Shown here: positions 7,185 through 14,749 of the stretch, in pieces | How positions within the stretch are numbered: the first letter of the stretch is position 1 | Layout of the letters: each line of letters begins with the position of its first letter | Source of the DNA: a virus | Direction: 5' to 3' (one strand) | IMG/VR virus record: IMGVR_UViG_3300044825_003481 | Coordinates: 1-28,886 of that record | DNA length: 28,886 bases | Notes under the pieces: model-generated | What the model saw: the letters and a program-made list of their open reading frames with translations, nothing else | Database searches by the model: none | Told to the model about the DNA's origin: nothing | Translations under genes and position numbers: made by a program

Positions 7185-7336
7185 CGCCCGCGCAGGCGCT
7201 TCGCGCGCTGCTGGTTGTCGATCGCCCGCTTGCACTGGAAGCAGACATCGTGATCCCGGTCCGCCCGCACGCGGCCGCCACGCACCCGGAAGCGGGCCGG
7301 GCGGCGTCGACAGCGGCGGCACAGCTGGGCGGCCAT
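7181..7336 (-). CDS. 51-residue zinc-knuckle protein
   Basis: A very short gene: ATG at 7336, TGA at 7181-7183, ATGA overlap with the next gene. It reads MAAQLCRRCRRRPARFR, then continues through VCFQCKRAIDNQQRAK. CxxC and a second CxxC about 28 residues apart form a four-cysteine zinc site in a very basic chain. Third codon positions are GC-rich and the overlap is typical of this operon, supporting a real gene. Nucleic-acid binding is likely from the charge, but not shown. Confidence 0.65.
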   Translation of the reverse strand: MAAQLCRRCRRRPARFRVRGGRVRADRDHDVCFQCKRAIDNQQRAKRLRGR

Positions 7337-7342
7337 GCGCGT

Positions 7343-7549
7343 TCACTGCAGGCCGTGCCGCTCGACCAGCTCGCGGCCGTCGAGCGCGTGATGAATGACC
7401 AGGCAGCCGCCGTCGGGATACGGATCGCCGGTCTGCGGGTCGATGGTCTCGACGCGCGGGGCGCACCAGCAGCGGAAGCCGGTGTCGACGTGCGCGCGCA
7501 GGTCGTCGATCGGCAGGACGTGCACGGCGCGGGCGGCCTTGGACACCAT
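7343..7549 (-). CDS. Small phage hypothetical protein (Cys/His-containing)
   Basis: A 68-residue protein. The ATG at 7549 has GAGG just upstream. A GTG at 7558 would overlap the upstream stop as GTGA and is an alternative. Its layout HVLPIDDLRAH, then CWCAPRVE, then CLVIHHALDGRELVERHG resembles a common small protein of many tailed phages that has no assigned function. The conserved Cys and His residues hint at metal binding. Confidence 0.6.
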   Translation of the reverse strand: MVSKAARAVHVLPIDDLRAHVDTGFRCWCAPRVETIDPQTGDPYPDGGCLVIHHALDGRELVERHGLQ

Positions 7550-7554
7550 CCACC

Positions 7555-7989
7555 TCACGCCATTCCCGCCGGGGTGAAGCACCGCCGCTCGCGGTGCGGG
7601 CTCATCGGCGCCGACGCCAGGTAGTAGGAGCCGTCGATCGCGCGCCCGACCAGCGCCCCCGTGGGCCAGAACACCAGCGCGTCGCGTTCGAAGAGCCCGC
7701 GCGAGACGCGCGCCCGATAGGACACCAGCAGCCAGCCGCAGTCCTCGCACCGCTGCTGGAACCCGTCGGGGGCCGCCGCCTGGTGCACAAGGCACAGGCC
7801 CTCGGCGTGCAGCGCGCGCTCGCTGGGCGCGGTGGCCACGAGCCGCTGGAATTTCTCCGGATGCAGGCGCAGCGTGTAGACCTTGCGGGTCGCCGTGCAC
7901 AGCCAGCGCACGACGCCGGCGGGGTCCAGCGGCAGGCGGTGCCGTCGGCCGCACGGGCACGGCGCCGGCGCGAAGATGCTGGTGATCAC
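7555..7989 (-). CDS. Hypothetical protein with several Cys/His pairs
   Basis: A 144-residue protein with GTG at 7989 overlapping the upstream TGA (GTGA). It has CPCGRRH near the N-terminus, LCLVH in the middle and CEDCGW near residue 85, so one or two metal sites are plausible. Short strands such as GLFERDALVFWPTGALVGR follow. No family is recognised. It lies in a cluster of small genes between the Mu F-like and scaffold-like genes. Confidence 0.6.
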   Translation of the reverse strand: MITSIFAPAPCPCGRRHRLPLDPAGVVRWLCTATRKVYTLRLHPEKFQRLVATAPSERALHAEGLCLVHQAAAPDGFQQRCEDCGWLLVSYRARVSRGLFERDALVFWPTGALVGRAIDGSYYLASAPMSPHRERRCFTPAGMA

Positions 7990-8207
7990 GGCAGCTCCAC
8001 CGGGTGAATCGGTTTCACCATGGCGTCGATGTTCGTCATCTCAGCGTCGATCGCCGCGCGTGCCCGCTCTAGCTCGTTCAAACTCCCGGCGATGGCCTGC
8101 TCTTCGAGGAAGTAGCCGTTGCCGTCGCACAGCCAGCGGAACCGGCGAGCGTCGGCCAACGCGTCAACCAGCCACGCCCGATACGCGACAGATTCAGCCG
8201 CGTTCAC
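7986..8207 (-). CDS. Small hypothetical helical protein
   Basis: A 73-residue protein starting at GTG 8207, a few bases past the upstream stop. It looks entirely helical, with an aromatic patch (FRWLCDGNGYFLEEQ) followed by a long charged helix, and ends HPVELP. No family is recognised. The gene couples to the next one by GTGA. Confidence 0.55.
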   Translation of the reverse strand: MNAAESVAYRAWLVDALADARRFRWLCDGNGYFLEEQAIAGSLNELERARAAIDAEMTNIDAMVKPIHPVELP

Positions 8208-8211
8208 CGGA

Positions 8212-8436
8212 TCACTTCCTGCCCCCGACCACGCGGTCGAAGCCCTTGACGCGAAGCGCGCGCTGCCACTGTTCGAGGAGCGCCGGCGTCTGGTCGATGC
8301 ACTCCGGCCAGATCGCCATCTGCCGTTCGGGTGGCGTGTTGTTCCACGCGCGGATGCGCTTGCGCCGGCGCCACCACGCCTCGAGGCGCTGGGCGAGGGT
8401 CGGGCGGGGCACGGGGGCAAAGGTGCGGTCAGGCAT
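8212..8436 (-). CDS. Small basic hypothetical protein
   Basis: A 74-residue protein with ATG at 8436. Its N-terminal half is basic (LEAWWRRRKRIRAWNN). The C-terminal half has an acidic then basic helix (ALLEQWQRALRVKGFDRVVG). No domain is recognised. The frame shows the high third-position GC of its neighbours. Confidence 0.55.
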   Translation of the reverse strand: MPDRTFAPVPRPTLAQRLEAWWRRRKRIRAWNNTPPERQMAIWPECIDQTPALLEQWQRALRVKGFDRVVGGRK

Positions 8437-8441
8437 GGGGT

Positions 8442-8720
8442 CTATCGCTCCTGTCGTCGGTGAATCCGCCGCCGGTACCACGCCAGCACCGGCGGGCGCA
8501 GCAGTCGTGGTGGAGGGTAGGTGTGGCGCGTGGGCTCGGCCAGGCCGGCGCCGGCGTCGCGCGGGCTCGGCCAGGGCGGCGGATCGGTCATGGTGGGCAC
8601 CGCGCCCGCGGCATCGGCGCAGGTCGAAGCCGTGGTCGCGGTGTCGATGGCCATCAGGACGACGACCGCCGTCGACGCGATGGCCTCCACGGCATACAGG
8701 CGGGCCATGCCGGGCGCCAT
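8442..8720 (-). CDS. Small protein with possible N-terminal membrane segment
   Basis: A 92-residue protein. The ATG at 8720 overlaps the upstream TGA as TGATG; a GTG at 8723 is also possible. Residues 8-28 (LYAVEAIASTAVVVLMAIDT) are hydrophobic enough for a membrane helix or signal anchor. The rest is Pro/Arg-rich and unstructured. Possible lysis-related or membrane roles cannot be separated from a soluble function. No lysis gene partner is seen nearby. Confidence 0.5.
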   Translation of the reverse strand: MAPGMARLYAVEAIASTAVVVLMAIDTATTASTCADAAGAVPTMTDPPPWPSPRDAGAGLAEPTRHTYPPPRLLRPPVLAWYRRRIHRRQER

Positions 8721-9580
8721 CACGCCTCCGGCCGAGATCGCCGCGGGATCACCAGCACCGTGGTGCAGCGGCAGTTCGGGTGCAGCGGCGGGCCATCGCC
8801 GCCGCCGCGCGGAAAGGCCTCGTCGAGCCCCACCTCGACGCCGCCCAGCGGCTCACACGCGGGGCACAGGCGATCGTCGTCGGTGACGACCCACCGGCGC
8901 CTCGCGGTGTCGGGCAGCAGGCCCTCGGCCCGTGCCTGGCGCCACGTCTCGTCGCGGCCCTCGCGCCCGGCGCGGATCGTCTCCGTGCGCGCGATCGTCT
9001 CCGACCGCTTCCGCAGCAGCTGCGCGGCGTAGCGTTCGGCGGCCCGGGCCACGGTGTCGGCGGAGGCGCCCTCCTCGAGCAGGCTGAAGCGGTAGTTCAT
9101 GACCGCCATCGCCTGGCGGTCGGTCAGCCCGATCGTCGGCCGCAGGATGCGCGCCGCTTCCGCCGGCGGGATGCCGTCGCGGATGCTCCGCACGATCGTG
9201 GCCTGGATGCCCTGGCGCGTCGACTCGGTGACCTCGCGCACCAGGCGCGCGCCGCGCCCGGCGGCCGTCAGGGCGCGCGGGTTCACGACGTCGAAGCGCA
9301 GCTGTAGCCCGAAGGACTGATCCAGGGCATCGGCCGCCACGCGCTGGGCCTCGTCGAAAATACGGTTCACGGTGGCCACCGCGGCGCGCAGGTCGGCCGA
9401 CAGGCCGGCCAGCTTCGCGTCGAGCCGCACGCTGATGCGGCCCTGCGCCACGGCGTCGATCAGGTCGTCGAGCGTGACCGTCCCGCGCAGCGCGTTGACG
9501 GCCTGCAGGAACTGCCGACGCACCGCGGGGCGGAGCCGGTCGGCGAAGGCGTGGATCGACGCGGCGGAGGGGCGCGCCAT
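8720..9580 (-). CDS. Phage head morphogenesis protein (Mu F / SPP1 gp7-like)
   Basis: A 286-residue protein with TGATG overlap at 9580. It is largely helical, then ends with the family's signature: SETIARTETIRAGREG, CPACEPLGG and HPNCRCTTVLV, whose cysteines and histidine form a metal site. In Mu and SPP1 such minor head proteins lie next to the portal gene, bind the portal and enter the head in few copies. The portal is encoded one small gene upstream here, as expected. Confidence 0.85.
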   Translation of the reverse strand: MARPSAASIHAFADRLRPAVRRQFLQAVNALRGTVTLDDLIDAVAQGRISVRLDAKLAGLSADLRAAVATVNRIFDEAQRVAADALDQSFGLQLRFDVVNPRALTAAGRGARLVREVTESTRQGIQATIVRSIRDGIPPAEAARILRPTIGLTDRQAMAVMNYRFSLLEEGASADTVARAAERYAAQLLRKRSETIARTETIRAGREGRDETWRQARAEGLLPDTARRRWVVTDDDRLCPACEPLGGVEVGLDEAFPRGGGDGPPLHPNCRCTTVLVIPRRSRPEA

Positions 9581-9942
9581 CAGCGCACCACCAGGGCCGG
9601 CGTCCACCACACGTCGAACGTGACGATCGGCGATCCGGGTGGGCGCGGGGCGCCGTTCATCGTGTGCAAGTACTCGCAGCCGAAGTGCCAGCCGGTAGCC
9701 GACACGAAGTGATAGCGCCCGCGCGCGAGCGGCGGGACGCACGTGCCCCCGACGCCCGCGCGGCCCAGCGCCCTGACGATCTCGCGCGCGGCCATGCGTG
9801 CCGCGCCCTCAACGGGAAGGCAGACATCGATCCGGAAGCACGACGTCGGGTGGTCGCCTTCCGGGGCCACCGCGGCCCGCGGCAGCGCGTTGAAGACGTC
9901 GATGAACGCCTCGGCAGCGACCCGCACAAGATCGGCAGCCAC
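9580..9942 (-). CDS. Hypothetical protein between portal and Mu F-like genes
   Basis: A 120-residue protein with GTG at 9942, following the portal TAG by 3 bases. It starts with a helix (VRVAAEAFIDVFNALPRA), then beta-rich segments with FRIDVCLPV and RYHFVSATGWHFGC. It ends in a hydrophobic strand (VTFDVWWTPALVV). No family is recognised. Its place suggests a head-related role. Confidence 0.6.
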   Translation of the reverse strand: MAADLVRVAAEAFIDVFNALPRAAVAPEGDHPTSCFRIDVCLPVEGAARMAAREIVRALGRAGVGGTCVPPLARGRYHFVSATGWHFGCEYLHTMNGAPRPPGSPIVTFDVWWTPALVVR

Positions 9943-9945
9943 GGT

Positions 9946-11517
9946 CTACGCTCCGGCGGCCGCCGCGGCGTCGACCGGCGCGCCCGCCGGCTTCGTGGCG
10001 CCGCCCTGCGCATCCGGCTGCTGGCCGCCCGGCGGCTGCACGCCCGCGAAGCCCTGCAGCGCCGGCGGCGTCGCGTCCACCGTGTCGGCGTCGATTTCCT
10101 CCCGCTCGGTCTCGAAGGCCACGCCCGGGCGCGTCAGCTCGGCGCGCGTCAGGTTCCAATAGAACGTGCGGCTGCTGATCTCGCCGGCCTGCAGGGCCAG
10201 CAGCAGCTTCGCCACGAGCTCGGGCGAGATCGCGACGCCCAGGAAGTCGGTGTTCAGCCCGACGGTGACCTGGGCATCCGGCGTGGTCAGGCCCGCCCAC
10301 CACACGTGCCAGCGCAGCGCCTGCGTGAGCGCCTGGTCGACGGCGATCGTGATCTTCTTCAGCACGCTCTCGTCGCCGGCGTGACGCAGGCGCACCGTCG
10401 CCGCGGCCTCGGCGTCGACCTTCTGCGCTTCGAGCAGCCGCGCGCCCAGCACCGCCATCTGCTCCTGCTTGTCGCGCAGGGCATCGCGCAGCGCCGACAG
10501 ACCCTGCCCGGTGTACTCCAGCATCCCGACCTTCGTCTCGGGGCTCTGGAAGGTCCACGCGACCGAGGAGCCGATGCGGTACACCGGCGTCGCCACGGGG
10601 TGGCCCTCGGGGTTGTCGGGCGACGCCGGCGCCACCCCGGCGCCGTTGAAGCCGCAGATGTAGGGCGTGGGCGAGCTGGTGAAGAAGCGCGCCCGCTCGA
10701 GGTCGGCCGAGCTGCGGTAGTGCGACAGGTTCAGATCGACCAGGTCGAGCAGCGGTGGCTTCGACACCTCCTCGGTGATGCCGGCCGCGCCGGCGAACAC
10801 GAACGGGATGAACGTCAGGGCCTCGCCACGGCGCCGCGGCGACACCGGCGGGTCGGCGACCCACTCCTCCGCCTCGCCAGCCGTCGGCGCCGCGCTCTTC
10901 TTCCAGACGGTCACGGTGTAGACCTCGGCGCCACCGGGCGTCGCCGGCGCCAGCGTCAGCACCCGATACTGCGTGCCCTCCGTTTGCACGAACGGGTCCG
11001 CGGGATCGACCGTGGCCACCGTCTCCTGCAGCACCACCAGCGTCAGCACGCGGCGGCCCTGGCGGACGTCCGTGCGCCAGTTGATGATCTGCTCCGCGCG
11101 ATACAGCACCCAGTACGGCCGGGCCTCGACCGCCGGCTGCTCGGGCAGGTCCACCAGGACGCCGGCGCGCCCCACGCACAGGTCCTGCTCGACGAGCTGC
11201 TTGGCGAAGGCCTCGAGCGGGACGCCCTGCGACGTGACGTCGGCCAGGTGCGGCTTGATGCCCTCCGGCACTTCGACCGCGGGCTCCTTCCGCAGCACCG
11301 CGCCGGCCAGGCCGTCGACCGTGCGGCCGCTGGCGCCGTAGAAGTCCGCCCGCAGCTTGTAGGCTTGATACTCCGCCTCGCTCTGGCCGTCGAGCCGCGG
11401 CAGGTAGTCGGCGCCGCGAGCGCGCACCGCGTCGCCGCCCTCGTAGGCGTCGCGGCACCGCTGCCACCGAGCTTTTGCCGTGCCGTACGCGGTGTGTTCG
11501 GTCGTCACTTTGGCCAT
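9946..11517 (-). CDS. Portal protein, DUF4055 type
   Basis: A 523-residue protein with ATG at 11517 overlapping the terminase stop (TGATG). The N-terminal YLPRLDGQSEAEYQAYKLRA and the following GRTVDGLAGAVLRKEP are typical of the DUF4055 family, which acts as portal in phages with this order. The central beta part is followed by a long helical stem region (LSALRDALRDKQEQMAVLG). The last 50 residues are low-complexity Pro/Ala/Gly. It forms the vertex ring through which the terminase pumps DNA. Confidence 0.85.
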   Translation of the reverse strand: MAKVTTEHTAYGTAKARWQRCRDAYEGGDAVRARGADYLPRLDGQSEAEYQAYKLRADFYGASGRTVDGLAGAVLRKEPAVEVPEGIKPHLADVTSQGVPLEAFAKQLVEQDLCVGRAGVLVDLPEQPAVEARPYWVLYRAEQIINWRTDVRQGRRVLTLVVLQETVATVDPADPFVQTEGTQYRVLTLAPATPGGAEVYTVTVWKKSAAPTAGEAEEWVADPPVSPRRRGEALTFIPFVFAGAAGITEEVSKPPLLDLVDLNLSHYRSSADLERARFFTSSPTPYICGFNGAGVAPASPDNPEGHPVATPVYRIGSSVAWTFQSPETKVGMLEYTGQGLSALRDALRDKQEQMAVLGARLLEAQKVDAEAAATVRLRHAGDESVLKKITIAVDQALTQALRWHVWWAGLTTPDAQVTVGLNTDFLGVAISPELVAKLLLALQAGEISSRTFYWNLTRAELTRPGVAFETEREEIDADTVDATPPALQGFAGVQPPGGQQPDAQGGATKPAGAPVDAAAAAGA

Positions 11518-12959
11518 CAGTGGGCTCCTCGAAGTTTCAGCGTGCCGCCGCCCTTACCGGCGATCGTCAGCTTGTTGAAGGCGCCGGCGGCGGCGTCGAT
11601 CTGGTCCTTGTAGGCGGCCTTCGCCTCGAAGCCGTGGGCCTCGCGGAGGAACGCTTCATTCCACTCGCCCTGCAGCAGCGAGACGTTGCCGGCGAGCGCC
11701 TGCGCCGCGAGCGGGTTCGCGCGCGCCAGCTTGTCGCCGCTCACCCGGTCCGCGTAGACGGCGTAGCCGCGCAGGCTCAGGATGGTGTTGTCGGCCGACT
11801 CTTTACCGCCACTGCCTGGCTCCTGCTCGATCCAGACCGTGACGCCGGGCCCGTCGGCCTGGGCGACCTGCTTGATCACCGGCTCGCGGTTCGCCGCCGA
11901 CCACTGCCCGCGCACCACATCTTCGATACAGACCCGGCCGTCGGCGTGCAGCGCCATCAGCACGCCGGCGGTGAACTTGCCGCCGCCCTCGGTGCCGGCC
12001 TTGTCCCAGTAGCGCACGCGCGTGGCCTGGGCCCACTTCGCAGGCTGGGTCTTGAACCCCGCCCGGTTGAAGACCTTGCCGGCGACCTCGCGCACCTTCC
12101 AGTTGCCGCCCCGATCGCCCCCGAGCAGTCGCTGCTGCTCCACCAGCGGCAGCATGCGCACGTTGGCCAGGTACGCGGGGTCGGCCTTGTTGCCGATCTC
12201 GTTGTCCTGCAGGCGCGCCAGAACGAAGGTGATGGACTTCGCGTGCGTGCCATGGCCAGGGTGGCGCTCCTCAAGGTCGTCTTTCGCCAGCGCCTCGCGA
12301 GACTCATACGCGTCGTACTCGTCAGGGCCACAGGTCACGTCCGACCAGACCAGGTCGTCGCCCACGCGAATCAGCCACCGGATGACGCCGCTGCGCTCGG
12401 TCAGTGCCCAGCCCTCCGCGTCGATCCACCACGCGAGCAGGCTCGCCAGGAAGCTGTCAGGGTCCGGGTTGCAGCTGGCCCGGATGTAGGGCCGCACGCC
12501 GCACGTCGAGCGGTTGCGGCTGAACATGTAGAAGAACTGCTTCTCGGTGAACTCCTCCAGCTGGTCGAAGCCAATCAGCGCGATCTGCGCGCCCTTCCAG
12601 TCTTCGAGATCCTTGTCGTATTGCAGGCCCGCGAACCGGCCAGAGGCGCCACTCGGGAACGTCCATTCGCGGGTGTGCTCGCGGGGTACGCCACCGGCCA
12701 GCGGGTACCACTTCGTCGACTCGTCCCACATGCCGCCCTTGTTCGTGATGCGGGGCATCTCGCGGCGGAATAGCACGAAGGTGAAGCCCGGCACGTCGAT
12801 GTTGCGCAGCGGTTCGTAGACCAGCGACCAGGTCTTGCCGCCGAACAGGCTTCCCCCGATGATGGCGACGTCGGCGGGCGTGCGCAGGAACAGCTCCTGC
12901 GGCCCGGGCTGCGGCCGCACCTCACGGCGAGGCGGCGCGACGGGGGCGGCTGTGGTCAC
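11517..12959 (-). CDS. terL: Terminase large subunit (packaging ATPase and nuclease)
   Basis: A 480-residue protein. GTG at 12959 overlaps the upstream TGA (GTGA). Walker A is GGSLFGGKT (residues 35-43). A Walker B-like strand IALIGFDQLEEF follows near residue 150. The C-terminal RNase H-like nuclease domain shows RYWDKAGTEGG and VWIEQEPGSGGKESAD with the expected acidic residues. It cuts concatemeric phage DNA and drives it through the portal encoded directly downstream. Confidence 0.9.
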   Translation of the reverse strand: MTTAAPVAPPRREVRPQPGPQELFLRTPADVAIIGGSLFGGKTWSLVYEPLRNIDVPGFTFVLFRREMPRITNKGGMWDESTKWYPLAGGVPREHTREWTFPSGASGRFAGLQYDKDLEDWKGAQIALIGFDQLEEFTEKQFFYMFSRNRSTCGVRPYIRASCNPDPDSFLASLLAWWIDAEGWALTERSGVIRWLIRVGDDLVWSDVTCGPDEYDAYESREALAKDDLEERHPGHGTHAKSITFVLARLQDNEIGNKADPAYLANVRMLPLVEQQRLLGGDRGGNWKVREVAGKVFNRAGFKTQPAKWAQATRVRYWDKAGTEGGGKFTAGVLMALHADGRVCIEDVVRGQWSAANREPVIKQVAQADGPGVTVWIEQEPGSGGKESADNTILSLRGYAVYADRVSGDKLARANPLAAQALAGNVSLLQGEWNEAFLREAHGFEAKAAYKDQIDAAAGAFNKLTIAGKGGGTLKLRGAH

Positions 12960-13204
12960 GCGGTCGGCTCCTTCGCGGTCCAGCAGTCGCAGCGCGCGTG
13001 CAGGGGCACCCAGCCACCGACGCCGTCGCCGCCGGTGCTCTGGCACAGCCCTGTGCCTTCGATGGCGTACGTCGTGTCGATGAAGTCGCAGTTGGCGCAC
13101 GTCTGCGCGGCGCGGTCGAGTGCGTCGGCCCCGGCCTCGCACGCGCACTTGTTCTTCGCATCCATCACGCCAGCCAGCGCGCGCAGACGTTCGGCGGCGG
13201 TCAC
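12956..13204 (-). CDS. Small Cys-rich protein between the terminase genes
   Basis: An 82-residue protein with GTG at 13204 overlapping the terminase small subunit stop (GTGA), and itself overlapping the large subunit start. It holds CAC, CANC, a single C and CDC over 45 residues, enough for one or two metal sites. An inserted small gene between terS and terL is unusual but known in phages. Function is unknown. Its coupling suggests a packaging-associated role, which is inference. Confidence 0.65.
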   Translation of the reverse strand: MTAAERLRALAGVMDAKNKCACEAGADALDRAAQTCANCDFIDTTYAIEGTGLCQSTGGDGVGGWVPLHARCDCWTAKEPTA

Positions 13205-13662
13205 GCGCCGCCTCCCTCGCCCGTGCGCGATCGCCCGTTGTCGGGCATGTACAGCTGCACCACCTCGATCGGCCCGCCCGTCGGCCCGGCCAGTCTCGTC
13301 GGCGCGTCGAGGCCCAGCAGCTTCGCCCGGCGGTCGAGGCAGCGGATGTAACTAATGACGGCCTTCGGGATGCCCTTCTTGACGGCCTTCGTCAGCCCTT
13401 GGATGGCAGTGTCGAGCCGCGCGAGGTCAAGCGCGCGTTCATCTTCCCGCGCCTCGGCCCGTAGCGCCTCGTTCTGCACCCGCTCGGCCGCGAGGTCCTT
13501 GCAGACGGTCGACGCGTTCACGCCAAGTGCTCGACCGATCTCCCGGTAGCTACGCCCACCGATGCGCAGCTCCAGCACGCGCAGGCGACGCTGCGCGATG
13601 CGTTCGGCTTCGCCGGGATGGGGTGGGCGTTTGCGTTGCCGCTTACTGTCGTTGCGGGCCAC
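13201..13662 (-). CDS. terS: Terminase small subunit-like protein
   Basis: A 153-residue protein, with an alternative TTG start at 13686 adding eight residues including CAHC. After a basic N-terminus it carries a helix-turn-helix (RRLRVLELRIGGRSYREIGR, then ALGVNASTVCKDL), followed by a long charged oligomerisation helix and a C-terminal LDRRAKLLGLDAP segment common in small terminase subunits. It recognises the packaging site and delivers DNA to the large subunit encoded one gene downstream. Confidence 0.75.
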   Translation of the reverse strand: MARNDSKRQRKRPPHPGEAERIAQRRLRVLELRIGGRSYREIGRALGVNASTVCKDLAAERVQNEALRAEAREDERALDLARLDTAIQGLTKAVKKGIPKAVISYIRCLDRRAKLLGLDAPTRLAGPTGGPIEVVQLYMPDNGRSRTGEGGGA

Positions 13663-13707
13663 GGCTGCCGCGCAGTGTGCGCACAAACGTGGGCGATCCG
13701 CTCAAGT

Positions 13708-13723
13708 GGCCTAGCGGTAGGCC
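13708..13723. other. Perfect 6-bp inverted repeat upstream of the terminase genes
   Basis: GGCCTA (13708-13713) and TAGGCC (13718-13723) flank GCGG. It lies in the short gap before the small terminase gene, a place where promoters, terminators or cos/pac recognition sites can be found. No T-run follows, so a terminator is not supported. Confidence 0.35.
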
Positions 13724-13734
13724 GGTGGCGACCG

Positions 13735-13908
13735 TCAGCGCAGGTCGGGCGCGATGTCGTGCAGCTTCTGCTGCACCCGCGCGACGTTCTCGACCAGCAT
13801 GGCGTGGCGGCGCGTCAGCGCCTGCAGCTCGTTGTGCAGCGCGCCGATGGCCAGCGCGTTCAGGATGACGATGACCGTGAGCAGCGCGATCGCGACCAGG
13901 AGCGTCAT
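13735..13908 (-). CDS. Small single-pass membrane protein with coiled-coil tail
   Basis: A 57-residue protein. ATG at 13908 overlaps the upstream TGA (ATGA). Residues 2-22 are strongly hydrophobic (TLLVAIALLTVIVILNALAI). The remainder is a charged heptad-like helix (LHNELQALTRRHAMLVENVA). This is the layout of small phage inner-membrane proteins, including some holins and i-spanins, but no endolysin gene is nearby, so no lysis role is claimed. Confidence 0.65.
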   Translation of the reverse strand: MTLLVAIALLTVIVILNALAIGALHNELQALTRRHAMLVENVARVQQKLHDIAPDLR

Positions 13909-14132
13909 GACAAGTGCCTCGGATGCCGACTGATCCACCGCGCGTAGCCGCCGAGCTCGCTGTCGGCTTCGAACCAGACGCGGAGCCCGAGTTCCGGCGA
14001 TGTGCCGTCCCGGTAGCACTCGCGGTCGCTGTAGACGTAGAACGACCCGTTGTCGGCCGCGATCTCGCCGAAGCCGCCACCGTAGGCGCTGGCGGACAGG
14101 TGCACGGAGACCATTGTGCCGGCGAGGATCAT
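13905..14132 (-). CDS. Small hypothetical protein
   Basis: A 75-residue protein with ATG at 14132 overlapping the upstream TGA (ATGA). An internal ATG at 14114 is less likely. It is acidic, aromatic and beta-rich (for example NGSFYVYSDRECYRD and LGLRVWFEADSELGG). No family is recognised. Confidence 0.6.
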   Translation of the reverse strand: MILAGTMVSVHLSASAYGGGFGEIAADNGSFYVYSDRECYRDGTSPELGLRVWFEADSELGGYARWISRHPRHLS

Positions 14133-14341
14133 GGCGCCACCCTATCAGCGGGCCGCGCGTGCCGTAGATCGCTCGGCGAGATGGTGGTCTCGTAGCTGCT
14201 CCAGCGGTGGCCACACTGCGGGCACCGGCGGCGCCGCCAGATGGCGCCGCGCAGCTGGCGCGTCTTCAGCACCTCGCTGCGCACCGGGAGCTTCCGCGTC
14301 GCGTGGCAAACGGGGCAGAAGTGCGGGGGCGCGGGGCTCAC
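14129..14341 (-). CDS. NrdR-like zinc ribbon miniprotein
   Basis: A 70-residue protein starting at GTG 14341, overlapping the upstream TGA (GTGA). It has CPVC, then RRRRCPQCGHRWSSYET. The spacing and the RRRR-C-x-x-C-G-x-(R/H)-x-(S/T)-x-YE pattern match the N-terminal zinc ribbon of the ribonucleotide reductase regulator NrdR. The ATP-cone domain that senses nucleotides in NrdR is absent. It is probably a DNA-binding miniprotein of phage origin. The target is unknown. Confidence 0.7.
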   Translation of the reverse strand: MSPAPPHFCPVCHATRKLPVRSEVLKTRQLRGAIWRRRRCPQCGHRWSSYETTISPSDLRHARPADRVAP

Positions 14342-14559
14342 GACCGCGCCCCCGGTCCGCCCTCGCGCGTGATGGCGCCGAGGGCCCTGGCGTGGTGCGC
14401 CTTGAGCGCATCGGCGGACAGCGGCGCCGGCCGCGGCGCGAACCCGCGCTTCCGCTGCCGCGGGTGTGGGTAGCAGGGGCAGCGGCCCGCGCAGTCTTTC
14501 CGGCCGCCGCAGAACGCGCAGCGTGGCCGGCGGGTGACGGTATCGCCGGGGTGGATCAT
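14338..14559 (-). CDS. Small Cys-rich zinc-binding protein
   Basis: A 73-residue basic protein with ATG at 14559 and a GGAGA ribosome site. The N-terminal half has CAFCGG, then C and CPC within 15 residues, plus a nearby His. A likely single zinc site lies in a basic chain. The C-terminal half is Arg/Pro/Ala-rich. No family is recognised. It overlaps its neighbours at both ends. Confidence 0.6.
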   Translation of the reverse strand: MIHPGDTVTRRPRCAFCGGRKDCAGRCPCYPHPRQRKRGFAPRPAPLSADALKAHHARALGAITREGGPGARS

Positions 14560-14746
14560 GGGGTCTCCGTGGATGCGTCGAACTCGTCGAACTCGCCCGG
14601 CTTGGCGTCAACGCCCAATGGCCGGAAGTGGAGCGCACGAGCACACCTTCACGGCCGTCGATGCGCACGCGAGCGCCGATGTAGGCAGGCACGCCGTAGT
14701 AGCTGCGCACGTAGTCGTAGCAGTCGGGCATCGGTGGTCTTCTCAT
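14556..14746 (-). pseudogene. Small phage protein gene with an apparent 1-base frameshift
   Basis: From ATG 14746 (or ATG 14731) the frame reads MPDCYDYVRSYYGVPAYIG and on to DGREGVLVRS, a coherent N-terminus. The same frame then loses coding character and has no stop for hundreds of bases. The frame one base back, open from 14648, reads HFRPLGVDAKPGEFDEFDAS and stops at 14556-14558, overlapping the next ATG as ATGA. Adding one base near 14630 would give a 63-residue protein. This is either an assembly error or a true mutation. No slippery heptamer is present at the junction. Confidence 0.55.
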
Positions 14747-14749
14747 GGA

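Noticed and set aside
9664-11613. 649-codon plus-strand frame
   Set aside because: It mirrors the portal gene and reads as Arg/Gly/Leu-rich shadow sequence without motifs or a ribosome site.
13708-13723. Intrinsic terminator before the terminase genes
   Set aside because: Stem of 6 bp with no following T-run on either strand.
13698-13730. tRNA-like string (GTGGCCTAGCGGTAGGCC) on the plus strand
   Set aside because: No cloverleaf can be drawn: no acceptor stem, anticodon stem or T-loop. It is only a short inverted repeat.
13735-13908. Holin or spanin call for the small membrane protein
   Set aside because: One membrane helix and a coiled coil alone are not diagnostic, and no endolysin or second lysis gene is visible in the window.
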